The translations under genes were made by a program, and so were the position numbers. DNA of 64,000 nucleotides, from positions 180,646-244,645 of the forward strand of contig NZ_JAAMPJ010000011.1 of the NCBI RefSeq assembly GCF_011067745.1, given 5' to 3'. This document shows, piece after piece, positions 1 to 7,773 of the stretch (position 1 is its first letter; every line of letters starts with the position of its first letter). The DNA is from Lentzea alba. GTDB taxonomy: Bacteria; Actinomycetota; Actinomycetes; Mycobacteriales; Pseudonocardiaceae. A model generated the notes under the pieces. The model saw only the letters and a list, made by a program, of their open reading frames with translations. It was not told the DNA's origin and made no database searches.

Positions 1-275
1 GTGGGGTCGCCCCTTTCGTTGTGACCCCCGTGGGGGGGGGGCCGGGCGCGGTCCGCGCCGGCCACCCCGACGATCGCGCCCTCGACGGTGATGGCGTGGT
101 TGAAGAAGGTTCCGTTCTCCCAGCCCTCCGCCGTCGCGGTGAGAAAGCCGGCCGCCGTGGACGCGTCGTAGTCGTCGGTCGCCCAGGACATCCACGGCTT
201 CAGGTGTGCGAGCGACTCCCTGATGACTTGCAGCAACTCCGCCGCATCGGTGTCACTCAGCTTGCGCAGCCTCAT
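1..275 (-). CDS. GNAT-family N-acetyltransferase, N-terminal part (partial)
   Basis: Reading leftwards from an ATG at 275, about 74 residues match the N-terminal half of RimJ/RimL-type GNAT acetyltransferases, which transfer acetyl from acetyl-CoA to an amine. Seen: an opening of the type RLRKLSDTDAAELLQVI, then HLKPWMSWA and the beta-strand ITVEGAIVGVAGADR. The start overlaps the stop of the upstream reductase by 23 bases, so the two are probably co-transcribed. After residue 74 the frame enters a run of ten C (plus-strand G, 31-40) and the translated tail no longer looks like a GNAT. The acetyl-CoA-binding motif would lie beyond the window edge. The gene is either cut by the window end or broken at the homopolymer. 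The substrate is unknown. Confidence 0.6.
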   Translation of the reverse strand, partial: MRLRKLSDTDAAELLQVIRESLAHLKPWMSWATDDYDASTAAGFLTATAEGWENGTFFNHAITVEGAIVGVAGADRARPPPHGGHNERGDP

Positions 276-849
276 ACTTCACCTTGTACCGCAGATGCGT
301 GACCGAAGCGCTCTCGATCACCGAGAGCGGTCCCTCCAGCTCGTAGCCCTTGCCGGGCGCGAAGAACGGCGTGCCGCCGCCGAGGATCACCGGCACCAGG
401 TCGAGGAAGATCTCGTCCACCAGTCGAGCGTCGATGGCCTGCCGGGCGATCTCGCCGGAGTTCAGGCCGACGCCCTTGTCGCCCGCGTGCTTCTGGGCCA
501 CCGCAACGGCTTCCTCGATGCTGCCGTTGATGAACGTGAAGTGCTCGTTGTTCTCCAGCGGGCGGTGGGTGAGCACGACGGTGTGCACGCCCATCGGGTG
601 CTGGCCGCCCCAGCCGTTGGTGAAGTCGTAGAGCCTGCGCCCCACGACCAGTGCGCCGGTCGTCTGGATCAGGCCGCCGAAGTAGGCGGCGCTGGCCGGG
701 GTCAGGTGGACGGTCATGGCGCCCGTCGGCACCGTGAACGCCACGTCGCCCGCCTCGTACCAGGCGAACAGCTTGTCGAAGCCGGAGAAGTCCGGACCCG
801 AGACGTAGCCGTCGATCGAGGTGCTGGCGCCCGTGTAGACCTTGCCCAT
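253..849 (-). CDS. Dihydrofolate reductase-like (RibD C-terminal domain) protein
   Basis: A 198-residue member of the RibD-C/DHFR-like superfamily, predicted to be a cytoplasmic NADPH-dependent reductase. Typical features are the opening MGKVYTGASTSIDGYVSG, the central GRRLYDFTNGW and the late VPVILGGGTPFF. The start at 849 is chosen over an upstream ATG at 879 because AGGGAGG lies at the right distance before it and MGKVY is the usual family start. Such actinobacterial proteins are often called dihydrofolate reductase or deaminase/reductase, but few have known substrates, so a true folate role should not be assumed. The following GNAT gene overlaps its 3' end. Confidence 0.85.
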   Translation of the reverse strand: MGKVYTGASTSIDGYVSGPDFSGFDKLFAWYEAGDVAFTVPTGAMTVHLTPASAAYFGGLIQTTGALVVGRRLYDFTNGWGGQHPMGVHTVVLTHRPLENNEHFTFINGSIEEAVAVAQKHAGDKGVGLNSGEIARQAIDARLVDEIFLDLVPVILGGGTPFFAPGKGYELEGPLSVIESASVTHLRYKVKYEAAQAE

Positions 850-1087
850 TTCGTGTGCCTCCCTGTGTGTGTCCGTCACCTACAGGTCGAACAGCCGACC
901 GGGAATTCGACGGGCCCCGGAAGTCACATACCGGTCCGCATACTCGTCTGCTCCTGTTCGCTGGCCCGCGCGCTGCCTCGTTACGCGAGGGAAACGTAAC
1001 GGCGTTTCAGGACACCTCGATCGGGTGAATCGTCTGGCCGGTGCCGCCACAAACGCCAAATCCGCAGCTCAGGCTACTCGGAACAGC

Positions 1088-1120
1088 GGCGAGCCTGTGG
1101 AAGTTGTCCACAGGCTCGCC
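1088..1120 (-). terminator. Strong hairpin downstream of the CNNM operon
   Basis: A perfect 13-bp stem (GGCGAGCCTGTGG and its complement) with a 7-base loop begins 7 bases after the stop of the 1127-2152 gene. There is no T-run, as is common for actinobacterial terminators. The rest of the gap 850-1126 holds only a small inverted repeat, GAAACG-N6-CGTTTC, at 991-1008 and no convincing gene. Confidence 0.75.
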
Positions 1121-1126
1121 ACCAGC

Positions 1127-2152
1127 TCAGACCCAGCGCACGTGCGTGCCGTCGCGCACGGTGCCCACGTACTCCTCCAGCAGGTCCTCCAACGCCACGA
1201 CACCCAGCACGGTGCCGTCAGCGGACACCGCGCGCGCGAGGTGGGACTGCGCTCGACGCAGCGCGGCCAAGGCCTCGTCCAGACGGGCGTCCGCAGGCAC
1301 CTCGGGCAGGCCGCGGACCCGAGTGCGCGGGATCGGGGTCGCCGCGCCCTCCAGGTCCAGCACGTCCTTGACGTGCAGGTACCCGATCAGGCCGGCGTCC
1401 GACAGCACCGGGAAGCGGGAGAAACCGGTCGCGGCGACGGCGGCCTCGATCTCGCCGACGGTCGGCGAGGCGGAGACGGTCGTCAGGCGGTCCAGCGGCA
1501 CCAGGACGTCGGCCACCGTGCGTTCGGCGGACGACAGGGTCTGGGCCAGCCGGCGGTGTTCGGAGTCCTCCAGCAGGCCTTCGGAGCGCGACTGGCCGAT
1601 CAGCAGGGCCAGTTCGTCCGGCGTGTAGGCGGACTCCAGCTCGTCGACGGGCTCCACGCCGAAGCGGCGCAGCACCCACCGGCCCACCGCGGTGAACAGG
1701 GCCAGGGCCGGGGCGATCATCCGCGAGAACGCGTAGTGCACCGGGACCAGCCACACGGCGGCGCGCTCCGGGCCGGCGATGGCGAGGTTCTTCGGCACCA
1801 TCTCGCCGAGGATCGTGTGCAGCGCGACGACGATGACCAGCGCCACCGCGAACGCCACGCCGTGCACCACGGCCAGAGGCAGGCCAACGGCGCTGAGGGG
1901 CCCCTCCAGCACCGAAGCCAACGCGGGCTCGGCGATCGCACCCAGGCCCAACGAGCACAAGGTGATGCCCAGCTGTGCGCCCGCGATCAGCAACGGCAGC
2001 TGCTGCGACGCCTTGATCGCGGTACGGGCCCGCGCGGAGCCCTTGTCCGCCAACGCTTCCAACCGGTCGCGGCGCGCGGTGATCACCGCGAACTCGGCGC
2101 CGACGAAGAAGGCGTTGCCCGCCAACAACAACACGACTATCAAGAAGTTCAC
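1127..2152 (-). CDS. CNNM transmembrane / CBS-domain protein (hemolysin-C/CorC-like)
   Basis: A 341-residue membrane protein of the CNNM (DUF21) plus CBS-pair family, linked to divalent cation (Mg2+/Co2+) efflux or homeostasis. Residues 1-130 hold about three to four hydrophobic segments, with the family signature GEMVPKNLAIAGPE near 115-128. Two CBS modules follow (about 195-330), with LVPLDRLTTV and FPVLSDAGLIGYLHVKDVL. The C-terminal CorC_HlyC domain present in the upstream paralogue is absent here. The GTG start overlaps the stop of that paralogue by four bases (GTGA), indicating translational coupling. The pair probably works together in the membrane. The transported ion is inferred from the family only. 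Confidence 0.9.
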   Translation of the reverse strand: MNFLIVVLLLAGNAFFVGAEFAVITARRDRLEALADKGSARARTAIKASQQLPLLIAGAQLGITLCSLGLGAIAEPALASVLEGPLSAVGLPLAVVHGVAFAVALVIVVALHTILGEMVPKNLAIAGPERAAVWLVPVHYAFSRMIAPALALFTAVGRWVLRRFGVEPVDELESAYTPDELALLIGQSRSEGLLEDSEHRRLAQTLSSAERTVADVLVPLDRLTTVSASPTVGEIEAAVAATGFSRFPVLSDAGLIGYLHVKDVLDLEGAATPIPRTRVRGLPEVPADARLDEALAALRRAQSHLARAVSADGTVLGVVALEDLLEEYVGTVRDGTHVRWV

Positions 2153-3456
2153 GACGACACCACCCGCAGCTCGGCCACGCGGTGCTTGTCCATCCTCATG
2201 ACGGTGACCCTCCAGCCGTCGACGCGGATCTCGTCGCCGACGTCGGGGATCCGGCCCAGCCTCGCCAGCACCAGACCGGCCAGCGTCTCGTAGTCACCGG
2301 ACGGCATGAGGAACCCGGTCGCCTCGGCCACCTCGTCGTCACGCAGCAGCCCGGACACGAGCCAGCTGTCCTTGCCCAGCGAACGCACCGGCGGCGCCTC
2401 GCCCCGGTCGTGCTCGTCGCGCACGTCGCCGACGATCTCCTCGACGACGTCCTCCAGCGTCACCAGGCCTGCGGTGCCGCCGTACTCGTCGACGACCAGC
2501 GACGCCTGCAGGCCCGAAGCGCGCAGCCGGTCCAGCAGGGCGTCGCCCTCCAACGTCTCCGGCACTGAGTAGACCGGACGCGTCAGAGCAGACAGAGGAG
2601 TGGACACGCGCAGAGAAGACGGCACGGCGAATGCCTGCTTCACGTGCACCATCCCGCGCACCTCGTCCAACGATCCGTCGTGCACCGGAAATCGCGAGAA
2701 CCCGGTCTCGCGGGCCTTCAGCACGAGGTCCGCGACCGTCGCGTCGGCCCGCAGCGCCTCGACCCGCACGCGCGGCGTCATCAGCTCGCCCGCGGTCCGG
2801 TCACCGAACCGCAGCGACCGGTCCAGCAGCACCGCGGTGCCCTGGTCCAGCGTGCCGTGCTCGGCGGAGGTCCGGACCAGCGCGCCGAGCTCCTCGGGCG
2901 ACCGCGCGGACGCCAGCTCCTCGACCGGCTCCACGCCGAACCGGCGGACCAGCCAGTTCGCGGAGTTGTTCATCGCGTTGATCAGCCACCGGAACACGGT
3001 GGAGAACGCCGCCTGGATGCCGACCACCAGCCGCGCGGTCTCCAGGGGCTTCGCGATCGCCAGGTTCTTGGGCACCAGCTCGCCGAACACCATCGACAAC
3101 GCCGTGGCGATCGCCAGCGCCAGGGCCAGCGACAACCAGTCGGCCACCGACAGCGGCACGCCCAGCGACGTCAGGCCCGGCTCGATCAACGACGCGATCG
3201 CGGGTTCCGCGATGTAACCGGTGATCAGCGTGGTCAGCGTGATGGCGAGCTGTGCGCCGGAGAGCTGGAACGAGAGAGTGCGATGCGCACGGTCGATGGT
3301 GCGCGCCTTCGCATCGCCGACCTCGGCGACATGACGCTCGACGGTGCTTCGTTCCAGCGCGGTCAGCGAGAACTCCGCCGCCACCGCGATGAAGGTGCCC
3401 GCGGTCAGCGCCAGGACGGCGACCAGACCGAGCACGCTCAGAAGGATTCCGGTCAC
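2149..3456 (-). CDS. CNNM / CBS / CorC_HlyC-domain membrane protein
   Basis: A 435-residue paralogue of the downstream gene with the full domain order: N-terminal transmembrane CNNM domain (about 1-190, signature GELVPKNLAIAKP), paired CBS domains (about 205-330, with LMTPRVRVEALRAD and VVDEYGGTAGLVTLEDVVEE), and a C-terminal CorC_HlyC domain (about 345-430). The VDEYGG..GLVTLEDVVEEIVG segment is the hallmark of HlyC/CorC proteins. The family is implicated in Mg2+/Co2+ export, and the haemolysin name is historical. It starts with GTG preceded by GGAG. It lies 108 bases after the LacI gene on the same strand, without an obvious terminator between them, so some read-through is possible. Confidence 0.92.
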   Translation of the reverse strand: MTGILLSVLGLVAVLALTAGTFIAVAAEFSLTALERSTVERHVAEVGDAKARTIDRAHRTLSFQLSGAQLAITLTTLITGYIAEPAIASLIEPGLTSLGVPLSVADWLSLALALAIATALSMVFGELVPKNLAIAKPLETARLVVGIQAAFSTVFRWLINAMNNSANWLVRRFGVEPVEELASARSPEELGALVRTSAEHGTLDQGTAVLLDRSLRFGDRTAGELMTPRVRVEALRADATVADLVLKARETGFSRFPVHDGSLDEVRGMVHVKQAFAVPSSLRVSTPLSALTRPVYSVPETLEGDALLDRLRASGLQASLVVDEYGGTAGLVTLEDVVEEIVGDVRDEHDRGEAPPVRSLGKDSWLVSGLLRDDEVAEATGFLMPSGDYETLAGLVLARLGRIPDVGDEIRVDGWRVTVMRMDKHRVAELRVVSS

Positions 3457-3564
3457 CTAGGCGCTCCACAGCGACAAGAGACCGGGTTGGTATGCCAGCC
3501 AGGGCCAGACCCCATGGGGACGGCTCAACTCCTCATGACTAAGTACGTGAACAGCCAGACGAGT

Positions 3565-4581
3565 CTAATTGTGAGCAGTCGACGCCCTGAGCACCACCTC
3601 GCCCGCCACGCGGACGGTGCGGACCTCGTCACCACCCGCGTCCAGCACCAGACCTGCGGCGATCTCGCCCATCTCCTCCAGTGGCAACCGCACGGTCGAC
3701 AACGCCGGAACCGTGTCGCGCAGCGTCGGGATGTCGTCGAAACCGGCGATCGACATGTCCTCCGGCACCCGCACGCCACGCTCGCGCAGGGCGGCCATCG
3801 CGCCCATCGCCATCACGTCGGTCACGGCGAACACGCAGGTAGCGCGCGTTTTCGACGCCAGCAGCTCCATCGCCGCCGCATACCCGCCGTCACGCGTGAA
3901 CGCGCCGTTGACGACCGCGGGCGGTGCGATGCCGGCGTCCGCGAGCCCCGCCTTGAACCCCGCGAGGCGGTCGCGCGCCACCACGAGTTCGGAAGGTCCA
4001 CCCAACACAGCGAACTTCTTGTGTCCGAGCTCGGTCAACGCACGGGCGAGCGCGCGCCCACCCGCGCGATTGCCCGGAACGACCGTGTCGGTGCCGAGCT
4101 TCGCCTGCGACACGCACGCGACACGCCCACCTTGCTCGGTGAACGCGTCGATCTCCGCGGCCAGCCGGGACTGCGACGCACGGTCGGTCGTCCGCGAACC
4201 TGCCAGCACGACCGCACGGGCCCGATGCGCACGCAGAGTAGAAAGCAGCTCCACCTCACGCTCGGGACGGCGACCGGTCGTGCCGAGCACGACGACGAGC
4301 CCCGCCTCCTCGGCCACCCGCGTCACGCCCGCCGCGATGCACGAGAAGTACGGGTCGGTGATGTCGTGCACCACCAGCCCGACCAACGAGCTCGAGTTGC
4401 GGGCCAGCGCCTGCGCCGAGGCGTTCGGCACGTAGCCGAGCCTCTCGGCGGTGCGCAGGACGCGGTCGCTCAGCTCCTCGCTCACCTGGCGCGTGCTGCC
4501 GTTGAGCACGCGAGAAGCGGTCGCCAACGACACACCCGCCTGCTTCGCCACCTCGGCGAGCGTCACCTGTCGGGCGGACAC
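3565..4581 (-). CDS. LacI-family transcriptional regulator
   Basis: A 338-residue repressor-type protein: an N-terminal helix-turn-helix and hinge (VTLAEVAKQAGVSLATASRV, then LNGSTRQVSEEL), followed by a periplasmic-binding-protein-like effector domain. The GTG at 4581 is preferred to the TTG at 4596 because GGAGG (4591-4587) lies five bases before it. It is divergent from a three-gene catabolic operon whose promoter carries two perfect palindromes, one of them (GGAAAGCGCTTTCC) of classic LacI-operator type. It is therefore very probably the local repressor of that operon, and perhaps of itself. The inducer is unknown and is likely a sugar or a sugar derivative. Confidence 0.93.
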   Translation of the reverse strand: MSARQVTLAEVAKQAGVSLATASRVLNGSTRQVSEELSDRVLRTAERLGYVPNASAQALARNSSSLVGLVVHDITDPYFSCIAAGVTRVAEEAGLVVVLGTTGRRPEREVELLSTLRAHRARAVVLAGSRTTDRASQSRLAAEIDAFTEQGGRVACVSQAKLGTDTVVPGNRAGGRALARALTELGHKKFAVLGGPSELVVARDRLAGFKAGLADAGIAPPAVVNGAFTRDGGYAAAMELLASKTRATCVFAVTDVMAMGAMAALRERGVRVPEDMSIAGFDDIPTLRDTVPALSTVRLPLEEMGEIAAGLVLDAGGDEVRTVRVAGEVVLRASTAHN

Positions 4582-4633
4582 GACCACCTCCGTCAAACGT
4601 GCATGTGAGCGCTGAGACTAACTCGCGCGGAGG

Positions 4634-4681
4634 TTGACGGCCGTCAAGTGCCGCGATTAGCGTGGCGGGAAAGCGCTTTCC
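4634..4681 (+). promoter_or_regulatory. Promoter with two palindromic operators for the DUF993 operon
   Basis: A 14-bp perfect palindrome TTGACGGCCGTCAA (4634-4647) contains a -35 box TTGACG. TAGCGT at 4658-4663 is a -10 with an 18-base spacer. The predicted start point near 4670 falls inside a second perfect palindrome, GGAAAGCGCTTTCC (4668-4681), of LacI-family operator type with a central CG. An extra AGCGCT core lies near 4609, between the divergent genes. Binding by the adjacent LacI protein at start point and -35 would block transcription. Confidence 0.8.
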
Positions 4682-4704
4682 AGCGCTCCTACCAGGGAGG
4701 TGCG

Positions 4705-5847
4705 ATGGCGGTTCGGACCATCGGGGTCGCGGTCAACGGCGTCACCGGGCGGATGGGATATCGCCAGCACTTGGTCCGGTCCCTACTCCCGTTGCGCGAC
4801 GAGGGCGTGCGGTTGCAGGACGGGACCGTGCTGAAGGTGGAACCGGTCCTCGTGGGCCGCAACGCCGACAAGCTCAAGGAGATCGCCGAGCGCCACGATC
4901 TCGCGCGTTGGACCACGGACCTCGACGCGGCGCTCGCGGACCCGTCGGTGGAGATCTACTTCGACTCGCAGGTGACGTCGAAGCACGTCGAATCGATCAC
5001 CAAGGCGATCGACGCCGGCAAGCACATCTACACCGAGAAGCCGGTCAGCGAGACGGTCGAGGAGGCGCTGCAGCTCGCGCGCCTGGCCGACGCGAAGGGC
5101 GTGAAGCACGGTGTGGTGGCGGACAAGCTCTACCTGCCGGGCATCCGCAAGCTGAAGCGGCTGATCGACGGCGGCTTCTTCGGCCGGATCCTGAGCGTGC
5201 GCGGCGAGTTCGGCTACTGGGTGTTCGAGGGCGACTGGCAGCCCGCGCAGCGCCCGAGCTGGAACTACCGCGCGGAGGACGGCGGCGGCATCGTCTCGGA
5301 CATGTTCTGCCACTGGAGCTACCTGCTCCACGACCTGTTCGGCCGGGTCGAGGCGGTGACGGCGCGCGCCGTGACGCACATCCCGACGCGCTGGGACGAG
5401 CAGGGCACCGAGTACGCCGCGACCGCCGACGACGCCGCTTACGGGATTTTCGAGATCGAGAACGGCGTGATCGCCCAGATCAACTCGTCCTGGTGCGTGC
5501 GGGTGCGCCGCGACGAGCTCGTCGAGTTCCAAGTGGACGGCACCGAGGGGAGTGCGGTCGCGGGGCTGCGGGAGTGCTTCGTGCAGTCCCGCGCCGTCAC
5601 GCCGAAGCCGGTCTGGAACCCGGACCTGCCGGTCACGCACCCGTTCCGCGAGCAGTGGCAGCCGGTGCCGGACAACGAGGACTTCGACAACGGCTTCAAG
5701 GTGCAGTGGGCGGAGTTCCTGCGGCACGTCTACCAGGGCACGCCGTTCCCGCACGACTTCCGCGCCGGGGCTCGGGGTGTCGCGCTGGCGGCCGCTGGTC
5801 TGCAGTCCTCTTCGGAGGGTCGGCGGGTGGAGATCGAAGATGTCTAG
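4705..5847 (+). CDS. Gfo/Idh/MocA-family oxidoreductase
   Basis: A 380-residue NAD(P)-dependent sugar or cyclitol dehydrogenase-type protein. The N-terminal Rossmann domain starts with IGVAVNGVTGRMGYR, an unusual glycine-rich loop that departs from the common GxGxxG, and contains the family EKP motif in YTEKPVSETVEEAL (about 110). The C-terminal alpha/beta domain follows (GGGIVSDMFCHWSYLLHDLFG). The ATG at 4705 is preceded by GGGAGG at the right distance. It is the first gene of the LacI-controlled operon and overlaps the DUF993 gene. Family members oxidise a hydroxyl, often C3 of a sugar, or reduce the ketone. The substrate is not known here. Confidence 0.9.
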   Translation: MAVRTIGVAVNGVTGRMGYRQHLVRSLLPLRDEGVRLQDGTVLKVEPVLVGRNADKLKEIAERHDLARWTTDLDAALADPSVEIYFDSQVTSKHVESITKAIDAGKHIYTEKPVSETVEEALQLARLADAKGVKHGVVADKLYLPGIRKLKRLIDGGFFGRILSVRGEFGYWVFEGDWQPAQRPSWNYRAEDGGGIVSDMFCHWSYLLHDLFGRVEAVTARAVTHIPTRWDEQGTEYAATADDAAYGIFEIENGVIAQINSSWCVRVRRDELVEFQVDGTEGSAVAGLRECFVQSRAVTPKPVWNPDLPVTHPFREQWQPVPDNEDFDNGFKVQWAEFLRHVYQGTPFPHDFRAGARGVALAAAGLQSSSEGRRVEIEDV

Positions 5848-6874
5848 CCAAGATCAATACAACCGGATCGTGTTCGCCGCGGCACACGTTGTGGCGAAGG
5901 ATGAGCGCACGGTGGACTGGGACGCGACTCTGGCGTTCCGGCACCACCTCTGGTCGCACGGCCTGGGCGTCGCGGAGGCGATGGACACGGCACAGCGCGG
6001 CATGGGCCTGGACTGGCCGACCGCGGCCGAGCTGATCCGCCGCAGCGCCGCGGAGAAGGCCGGGCGGATCTGCGCGGGCGTCGCGACTGATCACCTCACG
6101 GGTGAGGTCGACCTCGATGACGTGCTGAACGCGTACTTGGAGCAGCTCGACATCGTGCAGGAGGCGGGTGCACAGCCCGTGCTGATGTGTTCACGTCAGC
6201 TCGCGGCGTGCGCGCGCGGACCCGAGGATTACGAGAAGGTCTACGGGACCTTGCTCGACCGTGTGAGCGAACCGGTGGTCCTGCACTGGCTCGGCACGGC
6301 GTTCGACCCGGCGCTGGAGGGGTACTGGGGCTCGACCGAGGTCGCCCAGGCCACGGACAACTTCCTGGCGATCATCGCCGCGCGTCCGGACAAGGTCGAC
6401 GGCGTGAAGGTGTCGTTGCTCGACGCCGACCACGAGATCGGGCTGCGCCGCCGGCTGCCGGCCGGGGTGCGCTGCTACACCGGTGACGACTTCAACTACC
6501 CGGACCTGATCGCGGGCGATTCCCAGGGATACAGCGACGCGTTGCTGGGAATTTTCGATCCGATCGCACCGGTGGCTTCCAAGGCGTTGCAGAAGCTCGC
6601 ACTTGGTGACACCGATGAGTTCCATCGGATCATGGCGCCCACGGTTCCGTTGTCGCGCCACCTGTTCAGCGCACCGACCTACTACTACAAGACCGGTGTG
6701 GTGTTCCTGGCGTGGCTCGCCGGGCATCAGGAACGATTCCTGCTGCTCGACGGCCTGGAAACCGCCCGCAGCGTCGAACATTTGGCCGAGGCCAAGCGAC
6801 TGGCGGAGATCGCCGGTGTGATCGACCCGGACTTCGCGGAACGGAGGTGGCAGCAGTGGCTCGCCTCTCGCTGA
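5840..6874 (+). CDS. DUF993 family, dihydrodipicolinate synthase-like TIM-barrel protein
   Basis: A 344-residue protein recognised as DUF993, a family distantly related to the DapA/N-acetylneuraminate lyase aldolases. It begins MSSQDQYNRIVFAAAHVV and contains ICAGVATDHLTGEVDLDD, VVLHWLGTAFDPALEGYWG, DKVDGVKVSLLDADHEIGL and VRCYTGDDFNYPDLIAGD. VDGVKVS has a lysine placed as the Schiff-base lysine would be in class I aldolases; this is an inference. It overlaps the dehydrogenase stop by eight bases and the next gene by 19, so the three products are translationally coupled. A retro-aldol or dehydratase step on a keto-sugar acid is plausible, but no function is established for the family as far as I know. 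Confidence 0.85.
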   Translation: MSSQDQYNRIVFAAAHVVAKDERTVDWDATLAFRHHLWSHGLGVAEAMDTAQRGMGLDWPTAAELIRRSAAEKAGRICAGVATDHLTGEVDLDDVLNAYLEQLDIVQEAGAQPVLMCSRQLAACARGPEDYEKVYGTLLDRVSEPVVLHWLGTAFDPALEGYWGSTEVAQATDNFLAIIAARPDKVDGVKVSLLDADHEIGLRRRLPAGVRCYTGDDFNYPDLIAGDSQGYSDALLGIFDPIAPVASKALQKLALGDTDEFHRIMAPTVPLSRHLFSAPTYYYKTGVVFLAWLAGHQERFLLLDGLETARSVEHLAEAKRLAEIAGVIDPDFAERRWQQWLASR

Positions 6875-7662
6875 ACCAGGCCACGATCAAACGCGCGACC
6901 GTCGTCGAAGCCGTCGAGGGATGTGCCCGGCACGGCATCGAGTCGATCGGTCTGTGGCGCGAACCGGTCGCCGATCACGGCTTGGAACGCACCGCGAAAC
7001 TCGTCGCGGACGCCGGACTGCGCGTGTCGTCGTTGTGCCGCGGAGGGTTCCTCACGGCCGTGGACAACCGTGCTGCGTTGGACGACAACCGCCGTGCGAT
7101 CGAAGAAGCAGCGGCGTTGCGCACGGACACGTTGGTCATGGTCGTCGGCGGCGTGGCGGCTGACAAAGACCTGGTCGGAGCACGTCAGCGCGTCGCGGAC
7201 GCCATCGCCGAGCTGTCGGTGTTCGCCGGGGAAGCGGGCGTGACACTGGCTCTCGAACCGATGCATCCGGTGTTCTGCGCGGACCGCGGCGTGCTGTCGA
7301 CGTTGGCGCAGGCGGTGGACCTCGCGGAGAAGCACGAGTCGGTCGGTGTCGTCGTCGACGCGCTGCACGTCTGGTGGGACCCCGACCTCGATGCGCAGAT
7401 CGTGCGCGCGGGGGAGCACATCGCGTCGTACCAGGTGTGCGACTGGCTCACGCCGGTGCCGGCGGACGTGTTGCTGGGACGCGGTTATCCGGGCGATGGA
7501 AACATCGATCTCGACCGGCTGACCAGGCACGTTGCCGCGACCGGATATTCTGGAGATGTCGAAGTGGAGATCTTCAACGCCGACATCTGGGCGGCGGACT
7601 TCGACGAGGTGATCGGGGAGGTTTCACGCAGGTACCACTCCATTGTGGAACCGGCGCTTTAG
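6856..7662 (+). CDS. Sugar phosphate isomerase/epimerase (xylose isomerase-like TIM barrel)
   Basis: A 268-residue AP-endonuclease-2/xylose-isomerase-like TIM barrel (IolE/Hyi class). Metal-binding positions are suggested by LALEPMHPVF (Glu and His), VGVVVDALHVWWD (Asp and His), the histidine of AGEHIASYQVCD, and VEVEIFN (Glu) near the end. It uses GTG at 6856, preceded by GGAGG (6843-6847). It is the last gene of the LacI operon; a hairpin follows at 7729. In related pathways such barrels isomerise, epimerise or catalyse eliminations on 3-keto-sugars made by a partner Gfo/Idh/MocA dehydrogenase, which would fit this gene order. The exact reaction is unknown. Confidence 0.88.
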   Translation: MARLSLNQATIKRATVVEAVEGCARHGIESIGLWREPVADHGLERTAKLVADAGLRVSSLCRGGFLTAVDNRAALDDNRRAIEEAAALRTDTLVMVVGGVAADKDLVGARQRVADAIAELSVFAGEAGVTLALEPMHPVFCADRGVLSTLAQAVDLAEKHESVGVVVDALHVWWDPDLDAQIVRAGEHIASYQVCDWLTPVPADVLLGRGYPGDGNIDLDRLTRHVAATGYSGDVEVEIFNADIWAADFDEVIGEVSRRYHSIVEPAL

Positions 7663-7728
7663 ATAACGCGGGGAAGCCGGTCGTCGACGGCGGCGACGAC
7701 CGACCCCGGCGTTGGTATGTATATATCC

Positions 7729-7757
7729 GAAAACTGGACCTCTTTGGTCCAGTTTTC
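7729..7757. terminator. Bidirectional terminator between convergent genes
   Basis: A perfect 12-bp stem GAAAACTGGACC / GGTCCAGTTTTC with loop TCTTT lies between the end of the isomerase gene (7662) and the end of the convergent hydrolase gene (7774). The A-rich and T-rich stem bases give a short T tract on both strands. Confidence 0.85.
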
Positions 7758-7773
7758 AGAGAAATCTCAGGTA

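Noticed and set aside
2644..4608. Long open frame on the plus strand across the CNNM and LacI genes
   Set aside because: It is the high-GC shadow of the minus-strand genes: Arg/His/Gln-rich, no domain, no ribosome site.
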